From assembly GCA_941918925.1 (NCBI GenBank), contig OW799235.1:42514201-42578200 (forward strand): DNA of 64,000 nucleotides, in the 5' to 3' direction. Under the pieces are notes generated by a model, which searched no databases, was not told where the DNA came from, and saw only the letters and a list, made by a program, of their open reading frames with translations. Both the position numbers and the translations under genes were made by a program. Below are positions 34,651 through 45,041 of this stretch, piece after piece; the first letter of the stretch is position 1, and the number at the start of each line of letters is the position of its first letter. Origin of the DNA: Phyto melanocephala (taxonomy: Eukaryota > Arthropoda > Insecta > Diptera > Rhinophoridae).

Positions 34651-35144
34651 TTGGTAATGTGTTGTAAAGTTGTAAGCCTTTGTAAAAAAAGACTTCGTTG
34701 CATTGCCGTTGAATGTACGCTTTCAATTATAATTCCGATGTTAATAGGGACAATGTATTTCGAGATATTTCAAATTTATGTAAATGTACCCAGTGAATGC
34801 ACAGCAAACCGTGTTGATCAATTTACTTTGACGGAAGATCGTTACCACCCCACAATTGAAATGAGCTGTAATATCCTAGGATCCTATTACATTAAAAATT
34901 TTACAAAAAAGAAAAAATATTTTGCTTTCAACGTACAAACTGTGTTGACTTTAATAACCCTTTATACAACAATAATTGGTTTCAACTTTTATCCATTCCA
35001 TATGGTATGCCGAACTCTATTGATAAAATGATTAAAATTTTTATGCTATCATGTACCGTTATATGGATGAGTGCATTCCAAAACGTTTACCATGTTCTCA
35101 GAGTGGTCCATTCTGGAACTCCAAAATATTACAAAAAATACTAG
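34651..35144 (+). pseudogene. Unrecognised three-membrane-segment ORF, frameshifted
   Basis: I do not recognise this protein. The frame 34651-35031 has a Cys/Lys-rich start, a hydrophobic segment (ECTLSIIIPMLIGTMYFEIF), a soluble loop with Cys in VPSECTANRVD and IEMSCNILG, then a second hydrophobic segment (VLTLITLYTTIIGF). Moving frame near 35000 continues with YGMPNSIDKMIKIFMLSCTV and WMSAFQNVYHVLRVVHSG, a third hydrophobic stretch, to a stop at 35142. The continuity across frames suggests one protein broken by a single indel. It does not look like transposon pol. It could be an intronless host gene copy (retrocopy) or a decayed membrane receptor fragment. Confidence 0.4.
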
Positions 35145-35189
35145 CTTTGCACTTGACTATACGTAATATTCTGTTCTTCGTGCTGAATA

Positions 35190-35335
35190 CAATTTATTGA
35201 ATGCTGAACTGTACAAAAGCTACTTAGAAATATAAAACGTAATTTTAAACATAATCCAAGATCATTCTATAGGTTTGTTATCTCAAAAAGAAAGAATTGT
35301 AACACTCCGAAAGTTATGAAATATCCCTTCGAAAG
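35190..35335 (+). pseudogene. LINE-C piece 1 (linker before RT)
   Basis: AEYNLLNAELYKSYL, KRNFKHNPRSFYRFV and KNCNTPKVMKYP across two frames, the wording of the linker between endonuclease and RT in Jockey-type LINEs. The same-strand RT continues at 43266, so the 35340-43265 block is probably an insertion cluster in one LINE. A small tandem duplication of GAAAGTTATGAAATATCCCT ends the piece. Confidence 0.55.
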
Positions 35336-35702
35336 TTATGAAATATCCCTTTGACGCGTGGTGTACATTATAATGTACGTCCATTTTATCAAATGGTTTG
35401 AATTTTAGAAGACATGCATGTTATTTACAATTATCGGTTTGTTGTTTTAATGTTTTTTAAATTCTTAGGAGGCTGTGAAATTTTAAAGCAACATGAAATC
35501 AGTTTTGCTTATTTTGTCTTGTCATCATCGACGCAGTGTATAATTTGTCTATAGCTCAAAACATACGTTTTACATAAATGCAATGTTTGAAGCGTAAATA
35601 AAAGCTAAAAAAAAGAATGTACATTAAGTGAAATCTTCAATGTACATTACATTTTAAATACAAATATGTAAGCCAAAAGTTTGTATTTTTTAATAGTAAT
35701 TA

Positions 35703-36660
35703 TGTCGAATTTAACAATCAAAGAAATTTTTGATATATTGAATGAATCGGACATCGAAGAAGATATAGAATTATGTGAAAATGGTAATAATAATGAAGAC
35801 CCAAAACGAGGATATTGTTATCGTTAATTGCGTCACACGTAGTTTATCGGATGATGAACAAGATGAGGGAAACGAAGACAATATTCCGAATGCTGATATC
35901 GCCCGTGAAAGTTCTGCCCCTATTAATGAGTCCGATATTAATCCATCAACAAATTGTACATTTACAAAGAAGCTAGATATAAAATGGCGCCGCAAGAACT
36001 GTAAATATGATTCAATTCCATTCGAATGTGAAAATATTGAAAGCTATGAAGATCAGAAAACACCATACTATTTAAAAATTTTTCTTTGTACACAAATTTA
36101 TATGCAACTCAAAATAATGTAGGGCACTTTAAAATGAGCGATTGCAACGAAATTAAAAAATTATTTGGATTGCACATTTTGATTGGTACTTTGAAGTTCT
36201 CTAGGCTTAGACTTTACTGGGATCCATTGCTTGGCATTGAAAGCTTTCGAAATACATTAACTTGTGACAGGTTTTGCCAGTTGTGGAATAATTTACATAT
36301 CGTAAATAATTTAGCAAGGAATAAAGATACTACTGACAAGTTTTGGAAAGTCAGACCTGTTATTGAAGCCGCTAGAAAGAGGTGTTTGAGGTTAGAAGTA
36401 GAAGAAGTACTACCCGTAGACGAGCAAATTATACCGTATAATGGAAAATTGTCAACGAAACAGTATATAAAAGGAAAACCTAATCCTTGGGGTGTAAAAG
36501 TATATTTTTTAGCTGGCAAATCTGGTATGCCATACGACTTTTTCCTTTACCAAGGAAGTTCTACCAATATAAGTGCAAACAATTTTATCGCAATTTGAAT
36601 TTGGAACTTCAGTTGTTCTCCAATGTCTAAAAGAATTAAAAATAAAGGTCACACATTATT
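35703..36660 (+). pseudogene. piggyBac-type transposase, N-terminal two thirds
   Basis: Starts MSNLTIKEIFDILNESD (35703), shifts near 35772, continues as an acidic N-terminal region (35775-36120), shifts into 36086-36598 with LFGLHILIGTLKF, RPVIEAARKR, VLPVDEQIIPYNGKLSTKQY and GKPNPWGVKVYFLAG, then shifts again into FGTSVVLQCLKEL. PVDEQ carries the first catalytic Asp of the DDE_Tnp_1_7 domain. The C-terminal third, with the later Asp residues and the cysteine-rich end, is missing. A MITE begins at 36663. Possible 5' TIR CCCTTTGACGCGTGG at 35350, but without TTAA beside it. Confidence 0.8.
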
Positions 36661-36662
36661 TT

Positions 36663-37044
36663 GGGTCAATTCAAAGTAGACTCTCATATTGTACTATGTC
36701 ATATAATTCATATTAATATGACTAGTGACTTTGAACACCTTTTGTTAACAAATTATGTATTTAATACAAGAAAGAAGACAAAGAGATGACGCTTTTAAAA
36801 ATTGTATGTATACAGGAAAGAAGAAAATAGAAAATATCTCTGAGAGGTGAGAAGCGAAGAAATTCTCTCTGAGAGACAGTATGGTTAAAAGTATAACATA
36901 AACAATTTCTTATACATAGGAAACAAATGTGTAAAGTCTTATTAGTTTCTTTGTATGGAAATTACTAAAAAAAATTTTATACATGCATAAAATAATATGA
37001 AATAGTACAAATATGACTGATATGCAACCACTTTGAATTGGCCC
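36663..37044 (-). mobile_element. GGGCCAATTC MITE, copy W
   Basis: Inverted ends GGGTCAATTCAAAGTAG and CCACTTTGAATTGGCCC, 382 bp, inside the piggyBac relic. Orientation is opposite to copies X and Y. Contains the palindromic GAGAGGTGAGAAGCGAAG and TATGCATGCATA segments. No clear duplication. Confidence 0.7.
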
Positions 37045-37551
37045 ACTATTTCATATTATTTTATGCATGCATAAAATATATTTATATAGTTTATATATTT
37101 TTGACGAAGTATTTCTAATAGCTGATACGATGTAAAAAAATTATCACAATGGGCCAATTCAAAGTGGTTGCATATCAGTCATATTTGTACTATTTCATAT
37201 TATTTTATGCATGCATAAAATTTTTGTGAGTAATTTCCATAAAAAAAAAATAATATGACTTTACACATTTGTTTTCTATGTATAAGAAATTGTTTATGTT
37301 ATACTGTTAACCTCCGTGTGGAGTCGTTTGCTTATTTTTACTCCCATCGGACGCGTCCCCAGGTGGCGGATGTAGTGTGGGGGGCCTGAGCTCTTTATAG
37401 AGTGGGAAAGACCTACCCATCTAAATGAGTAGAGATTTGTCGCATTATGTAGTGATCAGATCCCGTACACTACCTCTGACCCTAGGGGTTCCTAGAACTC
37501 CTCGCGGACCAAATAAAAATAAGATAGGGCGGTTCCCAAAATAAACCAAAT

Positions 37552-39051
37552 ATGGATCAAGATAAGAAAGAAATAAAAGTTACGGTGCAGAGCCTAATAA
37601 ACTCAGTACCGGCGGCTAATGGTGGTGAGCAAGCAGGCCCCGAGTCGTCGTCATCAAATGACTGTAAGGAAACAATTTCGGAGGTGGGCAACTTGGCTTC
37701 CGTTATTGATAAAGCATCAAGAAGAATAGAGAACGAGGGATCGGATCCAAGGGTGAGCTTTAAGCATCCCCAGCCACACAAGACTGGCGAGGAATCCGAC
37801 ACCTCTGACTCAAATATAGAAGATGCTGACACTACGGTGTTATGCACAAAGGATACCTCTGAGGTAGATAAAATGGTTGAGGAAGTAAGTGCAAGCATTG
37901 CCAAACTCACCACAGACAAAATAAGAACTCTCTCCGGAGCGCAGCAAAGGAAGACTGCCAAAAAGAAACAGAGAGTAAATAAGAAAGGTCAGCGGGATGT
38001 CCCTAAAAAGAAAGACTCAGCTACACCCATTTCTACCGAAAAGGGTAAGAGGATTCGATCTCCAGAGGAACAGAACACCGTTGGCAATACTAAAAAGAAA
38101 AAAAGTTACCAGCAGGGAAGTAAAACGGTTAACATTTCCCAACTCCCGAAAGAAGACCCTCCGGCCAATCTGAAAGGAGAAGGAAATCAACCAATAGCTT
38201 CAACCTCTAAACAGGCGAAAGCGGTAGCTAAAAATACAGGTGATGATGGAACAGCCGGAAAAAAAACCCCACCATCACGTAAAAGAAAGCCGGAAGAAAA
38301 ATCGGCTAAGGAGCAACCCACGTATGCGAAAGTGGCCAGAAGGAAGATGACAGAGGAGCTATGCTATGCTGTTATCGACTCCAATAGCGCATCGGGCAAA
38401 ATTCCAATGGCACATCAGAAGGAAGTAGAGAATGCCATAAATGAGAGGATTGTGCAGTATGTCCTGGAAGCAGATGATAATGCTCCACAGATCCATATAG
38501 ATAGCTGTAGGTTCGCCAGGGAAGTACTGTTTCTACAACTAGAATCAGACACCTGCGCACATGTTATGAAAGACCTAGTGGGAGGCATACCAGCCCCATG
38601 GGAGGGTGGCAAACTTGCCATGGTGAAAAAGGCCGATATCCCATCCCTAACCAAGGTTTCATTTTTCGTTAAAGGTTGGGGCAGCAAACTTGATAGCAAA
38701 GCCATGCTTAGGATCATTGGCAAGCAAAATAGAGGTCTGGAAGTAGACAAATGGGAGGTTTTCCATCGTGAGGAAACTGACGATGGCACCCTGGTAGTTG
38801 CAGGAGTGGATAAACCCTCCATGTCTAACCTCGAGGAGCAAAAAGGGAAGGTGTACTTCGCGAGTACAACTATTTTCTTCAAAGTTGGTAAGACGCCCAT
38901 TGGTTGGACACATAATCCAACGGAGAAGAAAGACCCTGACGACGAAGCAAAGGAGGCTAAAGAGGATGAAGGCCATCCCGTGCCAATGAAGAGGAAGGAG
39001 TTGGAGATAACTCAATCCCAAGAAGAATCTCTTTTAGCCGAACAACAATGA
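37552..39051 (+). CDS. LINE ORF1 (gag-like), 499 aa, intact
   Basis: Open from ATG 37552 to TGA 39049-39051. The N-terminal 270 residues are charged and low in complexity (lysine/serine/glutamate-rich, KKKQRVNKKGQ, nuclear-signal-like). Residues 280-450 look folded (VSFFVKGWGSKLDSKAMLR, KVYFASTTIFFKVG). I see no CCHC knuckle, unlike many LINE gag proteins. Its stop overlaps the ORF2 start as ATGA, which suggests reinitiation of translation. By family, ORF1 proteins bind the element RNA. Confidence 0.8.
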   Translation: MDQDKKEIKVTVQSLINSVPAANGGEQAGPESSSSNDCKETISEVGNLASVIDKASRRIENEGSDPRVSFKHPQPHKTGEESDTSDSNIEDADTTVLCTKDTSEVDKMVEEVSASIAKLTTDKIRTLSGAQQRKTAKKKQRVNKKGQRDVPKKKDSATPISTEKGKRIRSPEEQNTVGNTKKKKSYQQGSKTVNISQLPKEDPPANLKGEGNQPIASTSKQAKAVAKNTGDDGTAGKKTPPSRKRKPEEKSAKEQPTYAKVARRKMTEELCYAVIDSNSASGKIPMAHQKEVENAINERIVQYVLEADDNAPQIHIDSCRFAREVLFLQLESDTCAHVMKDLVGGIPAPWEGGKLAMVKKADIPSLTKVSFFVKGWGSKLDSKAMLRIIGKQNRGLEVDKWEVFHREETDDGTLVVAGVDKPSMSNLEEQKGKVYFASTTIFFKVGKTPIGWTHNPTEKKDPDDEAKEAKEDEGHPVPMKRKELEITQSQEESLLAEQQ

Positions 39052-42000
39052 TACTGCTCTTGCAGATCAATCTCCATCGGAGCAGAACGGCTACAGAAGC
39101 ATTGATGGAAAATATAACTAAAGGTAAGGTACACATAGTTCTCATTCAGGAACCCTGGACTATAAAAGACAGAGTTACTGGATTGAATGAGTGTGATTAC
39201 CAATTATTTTATACTAAAACTGGGTCTCGACCCAGAACATGTATACTTTGTCATAAGGGATTAAATTTTCTTTTTTCCCCAGATTTATCTACAGCGGACG
39301 CCACCACCTTAATACATGGCTCACGCAATTTAATGCTGGCATCGGTGTACCAACCTTCTGATGCTCCGACACTACCACCAACGTCGGATTTAAGAAGTAT
39401 GATAACATCGGCAAGGAGAACAGGTAGGTATATTTTAATAGGTTGTGATGCGAACTCGCATCACCTCTCTTGGGGCAGCACGAACTGTAACAAGAGAGGA
39501 GACGCCCTATGGGAATTCCTAAATGCTAATAACTTATTTACCCTTAACTCAGGTAATAAACCTACATTTATTAACAGAATTAGGGAAGAGGTAATTGATG
39601 TGACTATATGTTCAGAGAATTAATTGATGAAATTTGCGATTGGCACGTATCTGATATGCACTCTTATTCGGACCATCGCTATATTTTTACGACCTTAACT
39701 CATCCGCCACCGGAACCGGTGACTTTTAGGAATAAGGCCAGAACGGACTGGCCAAATTTTAGGTTAAGTCTTCAACATAAACTCGAAAATTATCCAGAAC
39801 CGGATGAAAATCTGGACACGATAGATTCGATGGTGGAAAGACTAACTGCCGATTTTAGGGAAACTTTTGAGGAGCATTGTCCACTCCGACAAAGGCGAAC
39901 CCCAAGGGAAAAGCCCTGGATGACAGGTGAACTGATTAATCTCAGGAAAGAAACCCAAAGGCTATTTAACAGAGCCTATCGAAAGAAACAATCAGAATAC
40001 TGGGACGATTACAGTGAGAAGCTCAGAATATACAACAAAGCAATAAGAATCGCCAAACGCAGATCCTGGAGGCTTTTTTGCAATCAGGTGGACAGCGTGA
40101 ATGACGTTTCTAGAATTAAGAAATTCCTATCGAAAACCCACACCCAACTGGAAACCCTCGTTGACTCGAACGGGAAAAGGTCGGAGACGCTAGGAATACT
40201 GATAGAGGCACACTTCCAAACGGAAATGGCGGATGACGGAGAAATTCCACACCCCCATGACGGTAGTGCCACGACGGACATAATTATAACCGCAAAGATG
40301 GTCAGAGAGGCTCTTGCCATATAAGGCACCAGGGCCGGATGGTATTTTTCCGGCTCTCCTACAAAGAAGCATTGACCTAATCGATATAAGGCTGGCGAAT
40401 ATTTTTACTACTTGCTTGAAATATGCGTATACCCCTGTGGAATGGAGGGAGGCGAGAGTCGTTTTCATACCTAAACCAGGGAAGGAAAATTACGCAAATC
40501 CTAAAGCTTATAGACCCATAAGCTTAACATCATTCTTATTGAAAACCATGGAGCGTATCGTCGATGGAATGGTCAGAAGACGATTACCAGGCGATTCAAT
40601 GAGATTTGGACAACACGCCTATATCAAGGGCAGATCTACTGAGACTGCTCTTCAGGAGGTTGTTTATCATATAGAAAGATCCTTCGACCTAGGTGTGTAT
40701 ACCATGGGCGTATTCATAGACATAGAAGGAGCTTTCAATAACGTAATGACCTCGAGCCTTATCGGTTCCTTGGAAAACTTAGGGTTAAGCCATGTCTTAA
40801 TTGCATGGATTAGCAATATGTTAAGGAACAGATGGATAAATTGTGAGGCAAATGGAGTAAGAAGAAGGGACAAAGTATGTCGAGGAACCCCGCAGGGAGG
40901 TATTTTATCTCCATTATTATGGGTAACTACCATACATAGTCTACTGAGGATTCTATCGAACGAGGGATTCAAGCCTATCTGTTACGCAGATGATGTTGCG
41001 ATACTGATCAGGAGGACGAATCCAAATTCTTTATGTATGAGAGCAATGGAGGCTTTGAATATATCCTATAACTGGGCGAAGGAGCGAGGGCTCAATGTCA
41101 ACCCGGAAAAGACTGAAATCTGCTTGTTTACGAGAAAGAGGAAGATACCGGTGCATAGCTATCCCATCTTTCGGAATAAGACAATAAAGATTGATAAGAA
41201 GGTCAAATACCTAGGAATAGTACTTGATTGGAGACTATCCTGGAAGGACCACATTGAATGTAAAGTGGAAAAAGCTCAAAGAATATGGGCCCTCTGCAGA
41301 AGAGTGATTGGCTCAAAATGGGGCTTAAGCCCAAGGATGACACATTGGCTATATACGAGTGTACTGCGGCCTACAATTACGTACGCTTCGTTAGTGTGGT
41401 GGATATCCTTAGAGAAGAGGGTGAATATAAAACCTCTTCAAAAGATTCAGAGACAGTGCTGCATTAGTATTTGCGGCGCCATGAGGAGCACATCGACAAT
41501 GGCCATTGAGAATATATTATCCATTTGGCCTATTGAGATACAGGTAAAATATGAAGCGGCCTTAGCTGCCACAAGATTAATGGCAATCGATGAGTGGCTT
41601 ATAAGAGAACATAAGACCAGATACCAAAGAATAACGGATATCTTACCGATGGGAAATATTAAGGAATTAACATGTGATAAAATCCCGATGAGATATGAGA
41701 ATATTAACTGCATCACCATTATACCGGAAGAGGGAGAATGGGATGAGATAATCAGGATGGGAAACACCCACGGAATCGATCTTTACACAGACGGTTCAAA
41801 GATTGGTGACCAAACTGGAATGGGCTTGTACGACATAAGCCGAAATATAAGCAAATACTTCCGTCTACCAGATCACAACACTATTTTTCAGGCTGAGATC
41901 ATGGCGATTACGGAAGGAATAAAATGGATAAAGGAAACGAATAACGAAACCCCGATTCGTATCTTTACGGATAGCCAATCAGTGATTAAGACATTGAGAA

Positions 42001-42431
42001 AGGAGAAAGTTGAATCCCGGAACGTTTTGCAATGCAAGAGTGAGATAAACTCATATGCAAATTGTGAACATCTAGGGATAATATGGATACCAAGCCATCA
42101 AAGGCTGATCGGAAAGGAGAAAGCCGACAAATTATCCAAAATGGGAGCTCTTCTGAGTACTATAACTTTGGAGAACGCCAAACCCCTTAAACGATTTAAG
42201 GATGAACTTAAACGTTGGGCAATGGAAGAACATGTCAGAAAATGGCAAAGCACTGATGTCGGTAAGGTGACAAGAACACTCTGGGGTGACCCAAATCTTG
42301 GGAAGTCAAAGGAGATTATGAGACTAAGTAGACGTACACTTAGGAAATTAACCGGTGTAATTACAGGTCATACGGCCGAACTTGGAATACCTGGGGAACT
42401 CGAACTGGAGATCTATAAGGCGTTACATTGA
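39048..42431 (+). pseudogene. LINE ORF2: endonuclease, RT, RNase H; two frame breaks
   Basis: Starts ATGATACTGCTC at the ORF1 stop. Endonuclease: QINLHRSRTATEAL, IVLIQEPWT, GCDANSHHLSWGS and (after a shift near 39615) DMHSYSDHRYI. RT: APGPDGIFPALLQ, KAYRPISLTSFLLKTMER, FIDIEGAFNNV (motif A), RGTPQGGILSPLLW, CYADDVAIL (catalytic box intact). RNase H: DLYTDGSKIG, IFQAEIMAI, IFTDSQSVIK, KEKADKLSK. Thus all catalytic boxes read correctly, but frameshifts near 39615 and 40312 (the second with a small deletion before the RT) break the protein. The last 705 codons (40314-42431) are open. Confidence 0.85.
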
Positions 42432-42747
42432 GGGGACTGGTTTCTTGGACTAGTCCGTTATTTATGGGAAATTATGTTTATGGTTTTTTGTTTGGGAATT
42501 CCGTTTTCCACATGGAGTGCACAACATGCCAACTGGGCATACGTGTATACCTGTCATGGGTTTGGGCTTTTATACCCCTCCTTTTCAACCTAACCTAACC
42601 TATACTGTTAACCATACTGTCTCTCAGAGAGAATTTCTTCGCTTCTCACCTCTCAGAGAGAATATTTTCTATTTTCTTCTTTCCTGTATACATACAATTT
42701 TTAACAGCGTCATCTCTTTGTCTTCTTTCTTGTATTAAATACATAAT

Positions 42748-43132
42748 GGGCCAATTCAAAGTGGTTGCATATCAGTCATATTTGTACTATTTCTTATTAT
42801 TTTATGCATGCATAAAATTTTTGTTAGTAATTTCCATACAAGAAAAATAATATGACTTTACACATTTGTTTCCTATGTATAAGAAATTGTTTATGTTATA
42901 CTTTTAACCATACTGTCTCTCAGAGAGAATTTCTTCGCTTCTCACCTCTCAGAGAGAATATTTTCTATTTTCTTCTTTCCTGTATACATACAATTTTTAA
43001 CAGCGTCATCTCTTTGTCTTCTTTCTTGTATTAAATACATAATTTGTTAACAAAAGGTGTTCAAAGTCACTAGTCATATTAGTATGAATTATATGACATA
43101 GTACAATATGAGAGTCTACTTTGAATTGGCCC
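42748..43132 (+). mobile_element. GGGCCAATTC MITE, copy Y inside X
   Basis: 385 bp, same ends as X and inserted into X with AAT duplicated (42745-42747, 43133-43135). Y itself carries the uninterrupted target sequence ACATAATTTGTTAACAAAAG, which proves the insertion point. Confidence 0.85.
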
Positions 43133-43224
43133 AATTTGTTAACAAAAGGTGTTCAAAGTCACTAGTCATATTAATATGAATTATATGACATAGTACAATA
43201 TGAGAGTCTACTTTGAATTGGCCC

Positions 43225-43265
43225 AGTATAAATATGACTGATATGCATCCACTTTGAATTGGCCC
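43225..43265. repeat. GGGCCAATTC MITE end, copy V
   Basis: AATATGACTGATATGCATCC through CACTTTGAATTGGCCC, the terminal 40 bp of a fourth copy. Its other part was not located. Confidence 0.6.
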
Positions 43266-44151
43266 AATATTTCACTAAAATTTGGAAACAATCGTTTCTC
43301 GTCCCTTTCTTCAAATCTGGCAATAGGTCAAATATAGAAAACTATAGAGGCATAGCTAAACTAAATGCTATTCCGAAACTATTTGAGAAATGTATTATTG
43401 ACTTTATCGTTCATCAAGTGTCCCCATGTCAACATGGGTTTCGTAAAGGATCTTCAGCTATGGCTTGACTAACATTCTCCAACTAACAACTTTGGTTAAT
43501 AAAGGATTTACTATTAGTCAATATACTTATGTAATTTATACTGATTTCAGTAAAGTCTTTGACAAAGTTAATACCAAACTTCTACTAAACTGGATACAAT
43601 GGGCTTCGATATTTATTTAAGCTGGTTAAAGCCATATCTTTTGTAGAGAGCACAGTCCGTAAAATTCAATTCCGCAAAGTTTAGAAATATTTTGGTAAAA
43701 TCCGGTGTACCGCAGGGAAGCCACCTCGGCCACATTTTAGTTTTACTTTTCATCAACGATTTGCCGGAAGAAATAAGTTATTCTTATACACTGAAGTTCG
43801 CAGATGATGTTAAAATATTTTTAAGTTTCAAACATTCATCAGATCATACATAGATATCAAGGACTTTTATAGTTGGTGTAACCTTTATTCAATGGAACTT
43901 AACCTGAAAAAATGTAAGCAGATGACTTTTTCGAGGTGTGATTCTTTTAATCAATACTACATATATCAATGGCTATAAACTGGAGTATGCAAATGTAATT
44001 ACGGATCTTAGCATTTTTTTAAATGCAAAATTAAACTTCATACAACACATTACGTTAGCTGTTAATAAGGCTCGTGGGATCTTGGCTTTCATTAAGAGAT
44101 GGGAAAAAGAATTGAAGGAGACTTTTATCACAAAAAGATTGTTTACTTTTT
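43266..44151 (+). pseudogene. LINE-C piece 2, reverse transcriptase
   Basis: Plus-strand pieces: KIWKQSFLVPFFKSGNRSNI, YRGIAKLNAIPKLFEKC, PCQHGFRKGSSA, then VIYTDFSKVFDKVN (motif A), SGVPQGSHLGHILVLLFIND, LKFADDVKIF (catalytic FADD) and LEYANVITDLSIF. Frameshifts and stops break it in at least four places. It continues at 49141 beyond LINE-D. Jockey-type wording. Confidence 0.75.
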
Positions 44152-44203
44152 TATTATTATTATTATTATTTATTAGTAGTATTTGAAATACTTTTTAATT
44201 ACA

Positions 44204-44990
44204 TCTATATATATAAAAATCAATGTGTGTTTGTATGTTTGTTTGTGCTTTAAAGACGGTTAAACGGCTGGACCGATTTCCTTGAAATTTTCACAGAATC
44301 TTCCTGTATGTCTGGAAGGAACTATAGGCTATACTTTGGTTTGAAATTGTAAGTGGGCGGGGTGCCACGCCCTATTAAAGAATAAGTATTTAATATTATA
44401 TATCACGAAAGTTAATGCAGCTAGAGTCTTCAAATTAAGTACGGTAAACTTTGACATCCACACGAACATTTGGGTAAAAAATGGGCGGACTTGCAATAGT
44501 AGGCGTGGCCACATGAATTAAATACTAAAATTCGTATATTTGGAAAACGATATCGATTAGAGTAGTAAAATTTTGCAAGAGCAACTTTGAAACCCAAATG
44601 AACATTTTGGCAAGAAATGGGTGCATTATCAATAATGGGCGTGGCTCCTACCATATGAATTAAATACTAAAATTCGTATATCTGGAAAACGATATCGATT
44701 AGAGTACTAAAATTTTGCAAAAGCAACTTTGATATTCAAATAAACATTTATGAAAAGAATGGGTGCATTAACAATAGTGGGCGTGGCACCTGCCATATGA
44801 ATTAAATACTAAAATTCGTATATCTGAAAAACGATATCGATTAGAGTACTAAAATTTTGCAAAAGCAACTTTGATATTCGAATAAACATTTATGGAAAAA
44901 ATGGGTGCATTAACAATAGTGGGCGTGGTACCTGCCATATGAATTAAATACTAAAATTTGGGGTGGCAAAGCACACCGGGTATTAGCTAG
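44204..44990 (+). mobile_element. Nonautonomous Helitron, 787 bp
   Basis: Starts TCTATATATATAAAAATCAA after host A44203, ends ACACCGGGTATTAGCTAG before host T44991. Four tandem units of about 120 bp each with AACGATATCGATTAGAGTAC and AGTGGGCGTGGCACC. Same family as 32252-32901, with more units. Confidence 0.9.
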
Positions 44991-45041
44991 TATATAATAA
45001 AAATTAAATAATTACTAAATAATTTTAATATAAAAACTTTT

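Larger units (their letters stand above)
37313..42600 (+). mobile_element. LOA-like LINE, near full length, 13-bp TSD
   Basis: TATACTGTTAACC lies on both sides (37300-37312, 42601-42613). The 240-bp 5'UTR (CCGTGTGGAGTCG..) leads to ORF1 (37552-39051) and ORF2 (39048-42431). The 3' end carries three short ACCTA units instead of poly(A). More GC-rich than its surroundings, like a recent arrival. Clade assignment rests on ORF2 having RNase H, on its RT wording, and on an ORF1 without visible zinc knuckles. Confidence 0.85.
37151..43224 (+). mobile_element. GGGCCAATTC MITE, copy X, split
   Basis: Starts GGGCCAATTCAAAGTGGTTG, ends CTACTTTGAATTGGCCC. It is broken by a LINE (37313-42600 with TSD) and by a second copy of itself (42748-43132). 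Own length about 385 bp when these are removed. Confidence 0.75.

Noticed and set aside
36214..36519. 101-codon minus frame opposite the piggyBac gene
   Set aside because: Shadow of the transposase on the other strand.
38372..39203. Overlapping minus frames opposite LINE ORF1
   Set aside because: Shadows of the intact plus-strand ORF1.
42575..42600. ACCTA/CCTAA repeats as insect telomere sequence
   Set aside because: Only about three units, at the 3' end of a LINE with a clear target duplication; flies lack TTAGG telomeres.
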